DNA of 64,000 bases from the NCBI GenBank assembly GCA_041660385.1, contig JBAZWJ010000026.1, positions 9,863 to 73,862 of the forward strand, written 5' to 3'. Below the pieces are notes generated by a model. That model was not told the DNA's origin and did no database searches. It saw only the letters and a list, made by a program, of their open reading frames with translations. Source of the stretch: DYJE01 sp041660385. Lineage in GTDB: Bacteria > Desulfobacterota > Desulfobacteria > Desulfobacterales > Desulfolunaceae. Shown piece by piece: positions 25,702 to 34,723 of this stretch; the stretch's first letter is position 1, and each line of letters starts with the position of its first letter. The position numbers and the translations under genes are program-made.

Positions 25702-25716
25702 ATTATTAATAAATCA

Positions 25717-26733
25717 TTACTCGTTCAGATCTGAATACAGGTAAAAATCCGGAACTTCTTTTTTGAAAAAATCTTTCAAACGTTTGGTTATGCTTTTTTC
25801 AACCTGCCGTACCCTCTCTCTTGATATATCGTATTTTTCGCCAATTTCCTGAAGGGTTAAAGGCTCATCGGAGTAGATTCTCAGTTCAAAGATTTCCAGC
25901 TCTCTGGCCGACAAGGTTTTTTTGAAAGCGTCCACTTTTTCATGCACAAGACTTTCCACCTCTTTGTTGCCGAGGATGTCTTCCGCCGAATCACTGTCAG
26001 AATTCAAGAATTCGATGCGTTCCGTATCTGAATCTTCTTTGAGGGGGGCGTCAAGAGACACATCCCAGCCATCAAGTCTCTGATCCATGTCGATGATTTC
26101 CTTCTGGGAAACCCCGAGTCGTTCGGAAAGGAGTTTGGGCTTTGGGTCGAAACCCTGCTCGATCAGTTTCTGCTTTTCTTTTTTCAGCTTGAAAAAAAGT
26201 TTCCGCTGGCCCTGTGTGGTCCCTATTTTCACCATACGCCAGTTGTCCATGATGAATTTCAGGATGTATGCTTTGATCCAGAAAGAGGCATAGTATGAGA
26301 ATTTGACATTCTTATATGGGTCAAACTTTTTAACAGCCTGCATCAGGCCGATATTGCCTTCCTGAATAAGGTCGAGGAGGTTCTGCATCCAGACCCGCTG
26401 GAAATCCAGGGCGATTTTGACCACAAGACGCAGATTAGCCGTAACAAGTGTGTAAGCCGCTTCAGAATCATTATCTTCCTGAACTTTTCTTCCCAGTTCC
26501 ACTTCCTGATCCCGCGTCAAAAGAGTGTATTTGCTGATTTCCGACAGATAACTCTGAAGCGGGTCGTATTTGACAAGAGAATGGTGAGGTAGTTTTCCCA
26601 ATAATTTTCTTTCTAACGGTCGAGGTATCACATCCTCTATCGGTTCATCAATGGGCTCAAAATCGGAATCTGTATCCACGGGCTCGTCATCAGGGCTTTC
26701 TTCATCATGTATATTTTTGTCTTTAAAATTCAT
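25717..26733 (-). CDS. rpoH: RNA polymerase sigma factor, RpoH type
   Basis: A 338-residue sigma-70 family factor without region 1.1 or a non-conserved insert. Region 2 reads NLRLVVKIALDFQ, NLLDLIQEGNIGLMQAVKKFDP and FSYYASFWIKAYI. The segment TTQGQRKLFFKLKKEKQ is the RpoH box. Region 4 ends TLQEIGEKYDISRERVRQVEKSITKRLK. The acidic N-terminal extension of about 40 residues is unusual. The protein should direct heat-shock or envelope-stress genes. It is the first gene of an operon with two lipoproteins, which suggests a link to outer-membrane homeostasis. The ribosome-binding site is weak. Confidence 0.87.
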   Translation of the reverse strand: MNFKDKNIHDEESPDDEPVDTDSDFEPIDEPIEDVIPRPLERKLLGKLPHHSLVKYDPLQSYLSEISKYTLLTRDQEVELGRKVQEDNDSEAAYTLVTANLRLVVKIALDFQRVWMQNLLDLIQEGNIGLMQAVKKFDPYKNVKFSYYASFWIKAYILKFIMDNWRMVKIGTTQGQRKLFFKLKKEKQKLIEQGFDPKPKLLSERLGVSQKEIIDMDQRLDGWDVSLDAPLKEDSDTERIEFLNSDSDSAEDILGNKEVESLVHEKVDAFKKTLSARELEIFELRIYSDEPLTLQEIGEKYDISRERVRQVEKSITKRLKDFFKKEVPDFYLYSDLNE

Positions 26734-26904
26734 TATATTTTACCGAATTGTTGTTATTTGTGATGATTTTTAGAATGGGTCTATCTGACTCAGACAACAC
26801 GCTTTCGTTTGAAAACCACAGCATATGTAAATAGCTTTTTTCCATTTTGTAGCTTTTTTATAGACAAAGCAAGTTATGTCTGCTAAATACCTCATCCTGT
26901 TGAT

Positions 26905-26981
<77 letters not shown>

Positions 26982-27373
26982 CTCTTCAATGTGTTTCAAA
27001 AACAGCCCCAAGAATGCTCTGTATAAAAAATACTTCCAAATAATTTGAGACAGTTTTTATCTTCATCCAAATCAACTCTTTCGTTACACCCCTTTAAACG
27101 TATCTGTAATAATTTACAATAAACCATAATAGATGAAATTAACTCGTTTTTTTCAAGCTTTTTCATGGTTAAAACGTCTTCTGCCTTCTTTGTTTTATGA
27201 GACGATAGTATGTGTCTCATATAATTAATTCTTATTATTTTGTTCAAAGTGAAGCTCTTTTAATACGTTCGAGATTATTAATGTCCATAAATATAAGCTG
27301 TAGAACCTCACAATTGCGTCAAAATTTATACCATGATCATAAGCAAAAGTCGAACCATTCAGGAGGTATTTTT

Positions 27374-27421
27374 TTGAACCGTTTAAAATACTGTAATAAC
27401 CGACGGCAACTCCGGCTTTAA
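27374..27421 (+). CDS. Candidate 15-residue leader or microprotein
   Basis: A perfect AGGAGGT (27361-27367) stands seven bases before TTG, opening the short frame MNRLKYCNNRRQLRL and a TAA stop. A hairpin with a T-rich tail follows 20 bp later. The next gene on the plus strand is 700 bp away, so this is not an obvious attenuator leader. It may be a microprotein or chance. Confidence 0.28.
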   Translation: MNRLKYCNNRRQLRL

Positions 27422-27441
27422 TTCTAACCTGTTGAGTGGGG

Positions 27442-27475
27442 GATTGTCCGGATGTGACAATCTCTTTGTTGTTTG
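27442..27475 (+). terminator. Hairpin with T-rich tail
   Basis: GATTGTC (27442-27448) pairs with GACAATC (27456-27462), followed by TCTTTGTTGTTT. It would end a plus-strand transcript from the 26982-27421 region. No T-run exists on the other strand. Confidence 0.45.
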
Positions 27476-27484
27476 AACAAATAT

Positions 27485-28015
27485 TTATGGCTGATTCATA
27501 TCCGGTTTGACCTGAATGAACTGTTCAAAATCGGAAAGGATGTCATCGCTCATCAGTTTGAGTTTTCTGGCGGCATCAGGTGTGAACAGACGGAATGTGC
27601 CCTGTGATTTTACGCAGATTTCACCTTCGCGGTTGTATATGGCCGCTTGCATGATAGCTTCCCTTTCACTTGTCCGTTCCAGTACTTTTCCTTGAGAAAC
27701 GATATCCGTTTCAGCAAACACAGGCTTTAAATAATCCACGGTGATGGATGTGGTGAGAACAACACGCTTAAGAAGGTGGATTGTTGACCAGCTCATGGTT
27801 TCATCAAGGATGGTAGCCAGAATTCCTCCATGAACGATGTTTTTCCATCCGCAAAGATGTAATGGGATGCTGAGTCTTGAAATGACCGAATCATCTCCGG
27901 CCTGAAATTTCATTTGAAGACCTGCTTTGTTTGTCGGGCTGCAACCGAAACAGTATGAATCCAAGGTTTTTACAAGGGGTTTGAAGTCGCTGTGCGGGTT
28001 GAACGTGGCATCCAT
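27485..28015 (-). CDS. PaaI-type hotdog-fold thioesterase
   Basis: A 176-residue protein with the hotdog signature region CGWKNIVHGGILATILDETMSW, in which HGG and the Asp/Glu of the helix are the usual active-site elements of PaaI-like acyl-CoA thioesterases. The N-terminal CFGCSPTNKAGLQMKF is also typical. It should hydrolyse an aromatic or short acyl-CoA in the cytoplasm. It is divergent from the Nudix gene at 28135 across a 119-bp spacer and stands alone on its strand. AGGAAAGGGAAAT precedes the ATG. Confidence 0.85.
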   Translation of the reverse strand: MDATFNPHSDFKPLVKTLDSYCFGCSPTNKAGLQMKFQAGDDSVISRLSIPLHLCGWKNIVHGGILATILDETMSWSTIHLLKRVVLTTSITVDYLKPVFAETDIVSQGKVLERTSEREAIMQAAIYNREGEICVKSQGTFRLFTPDAARKLKLMSDDILSDFEQFIQVKPDMNQP

Positions 28016-28134
28016 GGGATTTCCCTTTCCTGTGTCGAGTTGATTTTGATATAAAGAAATGAATCAAAAAATATTGATAGCACAGGAAACCGGTTCTCAC
28101 CAGCCGGATTTCAACCGTTTGAAAGGAATTATTC

Positions 28135-28812
28135 ATGGGTGTTACTGAAAATGTTATTCCTGCCGCAAGTGTGGTTCTAATCAGGGAATCTGACAGCGGA
28201 TTTGAAGTTCTTCTCTTGAGAAGGAGTTCAGATGCCTCTTATCTTGGCGGGGCCTGGGTGTTTCCCGGTGGATGTGTGGAGGAGACGGACCACGGCGGTG
28301 AATGCGGGCTGGATTTCATCGGGGTCGCGTTTCACGCTGCAGTTCGGGAAACCGAGGAGGAGTGTGGTGTGATTTTGTCAACCGAACGGCTTACCCCCAT
28401 GTCTCTCTGGGTCACTCCCCAGGGTTTCCCCAAACGGTTTTCTACTTATTTTTTTCTTGCTGTGGACACGGGCAGCCCGGTTCAGGTTGATGGCCGGGAA
28501 ATAGACCATTTCATGTGGATGACACCGTTGGATGCTCTTATGGCTCAGAGAGCCGGTGAAATGTTTTTTGCTCCGCCCAATTATATTACGTTGATCCATC
28601 TGGCTGCCCACAAGAATGTGCAATCTGTCGTGGACCATTACACGAGAGCCTCGCTGATTGGCTATCGGCCCAGATTGGAAAGCTCGCCCTGCGGCATGTG
28701 CTCTCTTTATGAAGAAGATGAGGACTATGATAAGGATAACGGCAGGAATAAAGGGATAAGGCACAGGCTCTGGATCAAAGAAGCCGGGTGGGTATACGAA
28801 CGGAATTTTTGA
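28135..28812 (+). CDS. Nudix hydrolase (NUDT8/NUDT19-like)
   Basis: A 225-residue protein. The Nudix box is WVFPGGCVEETDHG, an insertion, then FHAAVRETEEECGV; the two parts supply the G-x5-E and RE-x2-EE-x-G residues that bind the metal and pyrophosphate. The insertion between them is characteristic of the NUDT8/NUDT19 group, which cleaves CoA and its esters. It lies opposite a thioesterase, so a joint role in CoA-ester turnover is plausible but inferred. AAAGGAATTATTC precedes the ATG. Confidence 0.85.
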   Translation: MGVTENVIPAASVVLIRESDSGFEVLLLRRSSDASYLGGAWVFPGGCVEETDHGGECGLDFIGVAFHAAVRETEEECGVILSTERLTPMSLWVTPQGFPKRFSTYFFLAVDTGSPVQVDGREIDHFMWMTPLDALMAQRAGEMFFAPPNYITLIHLAAHKNVQSVVDHYTRASLIGYRPRLESSPCGMCSLYEEDEDYDKDNGRNKGIRHRLWIKEAGWVYERNF

Positions 28813-28820
28813 TGATGCAC

Positions 28821-28852
28821 AAAAAAAATGGGCGATTCATTGCGAATCGCCC
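28821..28852 (-). terminator. Rho-independent terminator of the FGGY kinase/flavoprotein operon
   Basis: A perfect 9-bp stem, GGGCGATTC (28830-28838) and GAATCGCCC (28844-28852), has a five-base loop. On the minus strand it is followed by eight T. It lies 180 bp beyond the stop of the flavoprotein gene and 8 bp beyond the Nudix stop, so it may serve both. Confidence 0.8.
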
Positions 28853-29031
28853 GAAACAGGGGGGACATGCGATTAGGTAAGGGGAAGAACTTGATTAGGA
28901 GTATAAAGAAACAGCATTGTTGTGTCCATAGAGCAAGTCCCTCATTTTTTTGGGATTATGTCCTAAATGTTGGGCTTTCCAAACTATAATCCTGAGTTTA
29001 TTTGATAGTTTTTACACTGATAATTATTCAT

Positions 29032-30765
29032 TCATTGACCAGTCATATTATGATCCAGGGCGTCTGTTGAGTCTAATCCCAGTGTCCCGCCCGGATTCAT
29101 GATGTTCCTCGGATCAAAATGATTTTTAAGGGCTTTTAATACATTCATCTGTTCTTTGCCCAGATGCCTTTCCATCAACGGGGCAATCATTTTCCCAACG
29201 CCGTGATGATGGCTGAGGGACCCACCGCTTTGTTCAATCTTGTCGATGATTGATTCCTGGAATGCTTTGTATTCCGATGCACTATTAAATTTTCCGATAA
29301 AAATAAAATAGAGGTTGGTTCCCTGGGTATAAAAATGAGAACTGTGGGTAAGGCAGAGGGTCTTTGGTCGTGATTTGATAAACGCCCTGACGTCCCGATG
29401 AACCTGATGGAGTTTGTCCCATGTGACGCCCGTTTCAAGGGTGTCGATATATACGCCGAAATCGTTTAAGTCTTCGCGCATATAAGGATCGGCAAATTTG
29501 GTTTTTTCCCATTTTTTTACTGGATAGCCTGTGAGGGTCATGGCTCCGTGATGTCTGCATACTTTTTTAATTGATTTGTATACACTTCGTGAAAACGAGG
29601 CTTCACCTTCGGTATGTCCGATCATCAAGCAGCGTTCAAGGGGCTTGTATCCTTTGAAGGTGATGATGCGATCAAGAATCGTGTTTTCGATGCCATGCTG
29701 CTTGAGGCCAACCCAGGTTTCTTCGGGATCGGAAATCCGAAGCACCGAGGGCATGCCGAACTCTCCCTGTGAAATGTCCCTGCAAGCATTTACCGCATCT
29801 GCAAATGAAGGGAAAATGAAGCTGAAACGCCGCCTGTTCCGGGGCATGTGGCGAAAGATCTTCATGGTGGCTGAAACAAGGACTCCATAGGAGCCTTCGC
29901 TACCTTTCATGATGTCGTTCACCATGGGGCCGGTGGCTGTGGAGGGATAATCCAGGGTTTTGAACGAACCGGTTGGTGTGACATATTCCTGGCTGATTAC
30001 CATGTCGCATGCGTCCCCGTAATAAGAACTCTGCTGACCGGAACCTTTCGCAATAATCCAGCCACCCAATGTTGAAAATTCGAAGGACTGGGGAAAGTGT
30101 CCGCAGGTATAAGGAAATCTGGAATTGTAAAGGATGGGGGCTTGATTCAGGACCTTTTCCAGGGCTGGCCCCATGATGCCGCTTTCAGCCGTTATGGTCT
30201 GATTTGTTTCATTGAACTCGGTGATTCTGTTCATATGGGTGCTCATGACAAGAGTGATGCCGCCTTTCACAGGTCGTAACCCCAGTGTGACGGAACTTCC
30301 CCCGCCAAATACATAAACGGGAATCATTTGATCATGGGCATAAGCCACGATGTTCCGGACATCGTCCTTGTTTTTCGGATGAACCACCAGATCGCAAAGA
30401 GCCCCTGTCTTGTTCTCTCTTAGAAGGGCAATCTCCTCCATGGTTTTACCCGTGGAGAATTTGACTCTGGAATAATCGTCTGAATTGATGTTTTCTTTGC
30501 CCACCATGTTTTCCAGAGTCTGGATCTGGTCAGGTGTCAGAATGGAGGGTTTTCTTTCGGTTAATGAAACTTTTTCGTTTCCCTCGTTCTGCTTGGATTT
30601 GAAGTCGCTGTCATTCATGGAGAATGTGGTTTTCAATAATTCATATAAACCCTGATTGGGGTGTTTGAAACCATTGGGATCTCCCCATTTGAAAATAGAC
30701 CGGAAAGATTGATTGTCAGGGGCTGAGTTTGTCCATGCGGGTTGGAAACCATGTTTTTTTTTCAT
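29032..30765 (-). CDS. FAD-binding oxidase related to alkyldihydroxyacetonephosphate synthase
   Basis: A 577-residue flavoprotein of the vanillyl-alcohol-oxidase/PCMH superfamily. The FAD-binding domain has DLVVHPKNKDDVRNIVAYAH, VFGGGSSVTLGL and FPYTCGHFPQSFEFSTLGGWI. The C terminus has HSSHFYTQGTNLYFIF, SHHHGVGKMIAPLMERHLG and FDPRNIMNPGGTLG, matching alkyl-DHAP synthases, which swap the acyl group of acyl-DHAP for a fatty alcohol to make ether lipids. A D-lactate-dehydrogenase-like role is an alternative. It follows the FGGY kinase by 23 bp and faces fadR and glpD, which links it to glycerol-phosphate or ether-lipid metabolism. Confidence 0.83.
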   Translation of the reverse strand: MKKKHGFQPAWTNSAPDNQSFRSIFKWGDPNGFKHPNQGLYELLKTTFSMNDSDFKSKQNEGNEKVSLTERKPSILTPDQIQTLENMVGKENINSDDYSRVKFSTGKTMEEIALLRENKTGALCDLVVHPKNKDDVRNIVAYAHDQMIPVYVFGGGSSVTLGLRPVKGGITLVMSTHMNRITEFNETNQTITAESGIMGPALEKVLNQAPILYNSRFPYTCGHFPQSFEFSTLGGWIIAKGSGQQSSYYGDACDMVISQEYVTPTGSFKTLDYPSTATGPMVNDIMKGSEGSYGVLVSATMKIFRHMPRNRRRFSFIFPSFADAVNACRDISQGEFGMPSVLRISDPEETWVGLKQHGIENTILDRIITFKGYKPLERCLMIGHTEGEASFSRSVYKSIKKVCRHHGAMTLTGYPVKKWEKTKFADPYMREDLNDFGVYIDTLETGVTWDKLHQVHRDVRAFIKSRPKTLCLTHSSHFYTQGTNLYFIFIGKFNSASEYKAFQESIIDKIEQSGGSLSHHHGVGKMIAPLMERHLGKEQMNVLKALKNHFDPRNIMNPGGTLGLDSTDALDHNMTGQ

Positions 30766-30788
30766 ATGTCGTCATCTCCTTTGATGGG

Positions 30789-32339
30789 TTATGATTCGGG
30801 GTATCCGGTGATATTCCGTATATTTCGGTACAAGGGTTTTAATGAGGTGTAAATGTTGAGATACACCTTGGTGAACAATTCTTTGTAAATAGCAGCATGG
30901 TGCGGGTTGGGCTCAAAGATGGTGTCATAGGAAACCATGGATTTCATTGCGTCTTGTATCGTAGGGTGAATGCCCACTCCCCATGCGGTGACGATTGCCG
31001 CACCAAGGCCGGATGTTTCGGTTGTTTTTCCACGGACAAGAGGCCGGTTGAAAACATCGGCTGATATCTGACAGATCTGATCACTCTGGGACGCACCCCC
31101 TGAAACAGCAAGCTTTTCGATGCGTGTTTTCCCCTTTTTCTCAAGAATGTGAACACCTTCAAGCAGGGCGAAGGCCAGTCCTTCGATGACAGCTCTGTAT
31201 ACATGGGCTTTGGTGTGAACATCACCGAAACCGATCATGGCACCTTTGGCATCCGGATGATTCAGGCCAGGTCCCCAGTAGGGTTGAACCACAAGACCCA
31301 TGGAACCAGGGGGGGATTGAAGCAGGAGGGCATCTAAAGCCGCTTCCGGTACGATTCCATTACGTTCAGCATTTTCAACTTCCTTATGGGCAAATTCGTT
31401 CTTGAACCAGGTGATCATCCAGTATCCCCTGAATATTTCGATCTCAGGGTTGTAATGCCCGGGAATAGGTGCAGGGTAGGGCGGCATAAGGGGAATAGGC
31501 TCGAAATAAGTCGGGCTTGTGGTCTGAACAGTGGCTGTGGTTCCGAAACTCAAACTGGCCATGTTTTTGTCCATGACTCCCATGCCCAGAGTTTCGCAGC
31601 CTTTATCCGAACCGCAGGCTATAACAGGTATGCCTTTTTCAAGACCAGTGAGCTCGGATGCTTTGGTGCTGACGGTTCCTATGATACTTCCGGGTGCAAC
31701 AACTTCCGGTAGTTTTTCTCTTTCAACTGGGAAAAGAATGGATGCCGGCTCATAACTTCCGCTCCATGCCATTTTTTTGTAGTTGAATGGGAGGTGACCG
31801 ATCTGGGATGCTGTGGAATCCTTGAATTCTCCGGTCAACCGGTGGTTAAGAAAACCTGAAACCTGGAGATATTTGTAAGTTTTTTTCCATATTTCCGGCT
31901 GATTCTGTTTGATCCAGTTGCATTTTCCATCTTTGATCAGCCTGGACAGCACTTTATCCAGTCCTACCAATTTCAATGCGGGGTATAAGGCTGATTTGAA
32001 TGGAATTCTGTCGTCCGCTTTTCTTTGGTCTAGCCAGGTGATTGCGGGTCTCAGCGGAAAGCCGTTTTCGTCCACATTGATCATAGTAGCACGCTGGGTT
32101 GTTATTCCAATGCCCCTGATACTGCTGAACAAAACGGGATTCTTTTCTTTCAACTTTCTGCATGCTTCAATTAGACTGTCCCAGAAAATTTCAGGGTCCT
32201 GCTCAGCCCAACCCGGGTTCGGGCTCTGGTAAGGCTCGTACTGGATTTTTGCAGATTCCATCAAGTGACCCGATTCGTTGAACAACAACGCTCTTAAACT
32301 CTGTGTGCCGCAATCGATGGCCAAAACATTATTTTTCAT
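30789..32339 (-). CDS. FGGY-family carbohydrate kinase (glycerol/xylulose-kinase-like)
   Basis: A 516-residue sugar or polyol kinase. The N-terminal phosphate-binding signature is LAIDCGTQSLRALLF, followed by GWAEQDPEIFW and ITTQRATMINVDENG with AITWLDQRKADD. The C-terminal ATP-binding part has VSGGASQSDQICQISADVFNRP and SGLGAAIVTAWG. The substrate is not fixed by sequence; glycerol or dihydroxyacetone fits the neighbouring glpD and alkyl-DHAP-synthase-like genes. It begins an operon with the flavoprotein. AGGAGGGGGAT precedes the ATG, and the divergent fadR starts 103 bp away. Confidence 0.87.
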   Translation of the reverse strand: MKNNVLAIDCGTQSLRALLFNESGHLMESAKIQYEPYQSPNPGWAEQDPEIFWDSLIEACRKLKEKNPVLFSSIRGIGITTQRATMINVDENGFPLRPAITWLDQRKADDRIPFKSALYPALKLVGLDKVLSRLIKDGKCNWIKQNQPEIWKKTYKYLQVSGFLNHRLTGEFKDSTASQIGHLPFNYKKMAWSGSYEPASILFPVEREKLPEVVAPGSIIGTVSTKASELTGLEKGIPVIACGSDKGCETLGMGVMDKNMASLSFGTTATVQTTSPTYFEPIPLMPPYPAPIPGHYNPEIEIFRGYWMITWFKNEFAHKEVENAERNGIVPEAALDALLLQSPPGSMGLVVQPYWGPGLNHPDAKGAMIGFGDVHTKAHVYRAVIEGLAFALLEGVHILEKKGKTRIEKLAVSGGASQSDQICQISADVFNRPLVRGKTTETSGLGAAIVTAWGVGIHPTIQDAMKSMVSYDTIFEPNPHHAAIYKELFTKVYLNIYTSLKPLYRNIRNITGYPES

Positions 32340-32355
32340 ATCCCCCTCCTGATGC

Positions 32356-32390
32356 TTGACAATGTGTGTGAGCTAGTGGTATGACCTCTT
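32356..32390 (+). promoter_or_regulatory. fadR promoter with overlapping FadR-like operator
   Basis: TTGACA (32356-32361) and TATGAC (32380-32385) are 18 bp apart, pointing at fadR. The sequence TGGTATGACCT (32377-32387) lies over the -10 box and closely resembles the core of enterobacterial FadR operators (TGGTnnGACCA). This suggests autoregulation and joint control of the divergent kinase operon. Confidence 0.5.
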
Positions 32391-32442
32391 ACCAGAAAAG
32401 ATTGAAGATGAAAAGACAATTTTAATCAAGGAAAGAAGAATC

Positions 32443-33139
32443 ATGATATCGGAAAAATTGATGAAGCCAGCCCAATACGCCGAACATCAGCTGCTGACCG
32501 CCATTCTCGACGGTGAATTTTCACCGGGGACCATATTGCCGGGAGAAAGGAAACTTGCCGAAATGATCGGGGTGACGCGCCCCACGTTACGAGAAACACT
32601 GCNNNNNNNNNNAGATGTCAAGGGACGGTTGGATCACCATTCGCCATGGTAAATCAACCCTGATCAAAGATTATATGAACGAAGGAGGCATGGGAGTGCT
32701 GGCCACTCTGGCACGATTTGGAGATCATCTTCCCCTGGGTTTTGTCGAGCATTTTCTGAAGGTCCGGTGTGTGGTACTCCCCCCAGTTTCACGAATGGCG
32801 ATGGAACATCATCCAGATAAACTCGAAGATTATCTTAAACTTTCTGCGAAACTTGCAGACGAATCCGAAGCCTATACAGACTACGACTGGAAGCTTCAAC
32901 TATCCATGGCATCCTATTCAGGCAATCCCTTTTTCAGGATTATTCTTAACGACTTCGACTTTCTATACAGAAAAATGGGCGGAGAGTACTTCAACATAAA
33001 AGAGTCGAGAAAACTTTCCAAGGATTATTACGTAGATCTATTATCGCTTGTCATCAAACGAGATGCGGATGGGGTTGAACAACGGGTTTCAAAGGTGATG
33101 ACCGACGCCTTGAATCTCTGGAAAGCATTTATGGGTTAG
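32443..33139 (+). CDS. fadR: FadR-type GntR regulator, interrupted by an assembly gap
   Basis: The N-terminal winged helix (MKPAQYAEHQLLTAILDGEFSPGTILPGERKLAEMIGVTRPTLRETL, in parts) and the region after the gap (MSRDGWITIRHGK, then a helical domain with NPFFRIILNDFDFLYRKMG) both resemble E. coli FadR along the whole length, including its acyl-CoA-binding domain. Ten Ns at 32603-32612 put the two halves in different frames, but FadR homology needs a missing piece that is a multiple of three, probably three bases. The gene is therefore likely intact, of about 230 residues. In enterobacteria this protein senses long-chain acyl-CoA. Here it is divergent from the FGGY kinase/flavoprotein genes and 12 bp before glpD. 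Confidence 0.82.
32603..32612. other. Assembly gap (10 N)
   Basis: Ten undefined bases fall inside fadR between CTGC and AGATGTC. The number is a placeholder, since the reading frames on the two sides do not join through ten bases. Confidence 0.98.
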
Positions 33140-33151
33140 GGAAAAACGCAA

Positions 33152-34723
33152 ATGAAAAATTCAATTAAAAATAGTGATAATATCTGGGATCTGATTGTTG
33201 TGGGCGGCGGTATTACCGGCGCAGGTATCCTCCGTGAAGCAGTCCGGAACGGATTGAAAACACTTCTTATAGAACAGAAGGATTTTGCCTGGGGTACGTC
33301 AAGCAGGTCCTCAAAGCTTGTTCATGGTGGATTGAGATACCTTAAAGAAGGGCATTTTGGTTTGACCAGAGAATCGGTGAAAGAGCGGGACCGATTGATA
33401 CGTGAAGCACCCGGCCTTGTGGAACCTCTGGAATTTCATCTCCCAGTTTATAAAAATAAGAAGCCAGGACGATGGACCATGGGGATAGGTCTTTCGGTAT
33501 ATGATCTTATTTCGGGAAAATGGAACCATTGTTATCGGTCAAAAAATGACTTTCTCAAGATGGAGCCACTGGTTGAATCCAAGGGGCTTGTGGGTGGATT
33601 TTCTTTCACTGATGCTCAAGTGGATGACGCAAGGCTCGTTATGCGGCTGATCCTGGAAGCCGAGGCTTCGGGAGGCGTTGCCATGAACTACACCCGGGCA
33701 ATCGAACTGATCAGAGGAAATAAGGGAAAAATTGAGGGACTTGTGGCCAAAGACACGGACACAGGTGAAATATTCAGAATTCATGCGACCTGCGTGGTCA
33801 ACGCCACAGGGGTTTGGGCGGAGAATATCCATCCCTCACCTGAAAAAAACAAACACATCCGGCCGCTTCGGGGAAGCCATCTTGTTTTTCCTGAGAATCT
33901 GATTCCCATAAATACCACCGTGAGTTTTTTTAATGCGGAAGATGGTAGAGCTCTTTTTGCCATTCCATGGGAAGGTGCTGTGATCGTGGGGACCACCGAT
34001 CTTGATCATGGGAAACCATTATCTGCTGAACCAAGAATTTCAGCAGATGAAGCCCATTATCTGCTGAAATCCCTTAATACTGCATTTCCTTCTCTCAAGC
34101 TTTCACTGGATCAGGCAGTATCAAGTTTCGCCGGAGTGCGTCCTGTGGTCAGCGAAGGGAATGTGTCGGCAGACAAAGAGTCAAGAGATCATGTTATCTG
34201 GAAGGATAACGGTCTTGTCACTGTGACAGGTGGTAAACTGACCACGTTCAGGGTACTGGCCTACGACACTTTAAAATCATGCATTGAATACCTGCCGGGA
34301 AAAAGTCTGACAGCTATGGCAGAAAGGATTTTTGAACCCAGGGGAACACGGCCTTCTACCTGCTGTTTAACTGAAGGGCAGTTCCGAACTCTCTGGGGTC
34401 GATATGGTAAAGAGTCTCTGACCATACTTTCCGAATCTTCAGAAAAAGACCTGGAAACCATACCGGGCACACGGACACTCTGGGCTGAAATACGTCATGC
34501 GGCACGACATGAGAAAATTAGACATCTTGACGATCTTTTACTCAGGCGGGTCAGGATTGGATTACTTCTTTCAAAAGGTGGAAACAAGCATATGGATCGG
34601 ATCAGAGCTGTGTGCAACGGAGTTTTGCCCTGGGATGAGGGCCGGTGGGAGGAGGAACTGAACGCATACATCGAGCTATGTGAATCCTGTTATTCTCCTG
34701 TCTCTTTTGAAAAAGAAACATGA
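33152..34723 (+). CDS. glpD: Glycerol-3-phosphate dehydrogenase (FAD, respiratory)
   Basis: A 523-residue flavoenzyme that oxidises sn-glycerol 3-phosphate to dihydroxyacetone phosphate and feeds electrons to the quinone pool at the membrane. The FAD-binding motif is IVVGGGITGAGILREA, followed by the family signature LIEQKDFAWGTSSRSSKLVHGGLRYLK. Further conserved parts are RPLRGSHLVFPE, IPWEGAVIVGTTDLDH and VTGGKLTTFR. The C-terminal cap domain (from about 385) is present. It follows fadR by 12 bp and is probably co-transcribed and FadR-controlled. A terminator follows at 34790. Confidence 0.94.
   Translation: MKNSIKNSDNIWDLIVVGGGITGAGILREAVRNGLKTLLIEQKDFAWGTSSRSSKLVHGGLRYLKEGHFGLTRESVKERDRLIREAPGLVEPLEFHLPVYKNKKPGRWTMGIGLSVYDLISGKWNHCYRSKNDFLKMEPLVESKGLVGGFSFTDAQVDDARLVMRLILEAEASGGVAMNYTRAIELIRGNKGKIEGLVAKDTDTGEIFRIHATCVVNATGVWAENIHPSPEKNKHIRPLRGSHLVFPENLIPINTTVSFFNAEDGRALFAIPWEGAVIVGTTDLDHGKPLSAEPRISADEAHYLLKSLNTAFPSLKLSLDQAVSSFAGVRPVVSEGNVSADKESRDHVIWKDNGLVTVTGGKLTTFRVLAYDTLKSCIEYLPGKSLTAMAERIFEPRGTRPSTCCLTEGQFRTLWGRYGKESLTILSESSEKDLETIPGTRTLWAEIRHAARHEKIRHLDDLLLRRVRIGLLLSKGGNKHMDRIRAVCNGVLPWDEGRWEEELNAYIELCESCYSPVSFEKET

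Larger units (their letters stand above)
26982..27484. other. Intergenic region after tRNA-Arg
   Basis: A 503-bp AT-rich stretch. The left part has a minus-strand frame (26996-27247) with no ribosome-binding site and no family resemblance, so I do not call it. The right part has a perfect Shine-Dalgarno sequence with a 15-codon ORF (27374-27421) and a hairpin (27442-27462). Confidence 0.45.

Noticed and set aside
26996..27247. An 83-codon minus-strand frame after tRNA-Arg
   Set aside because: It lacks a ribosome-binding site, starts at TTG, matches no family and is in AT-rich non-coding-like sequence.
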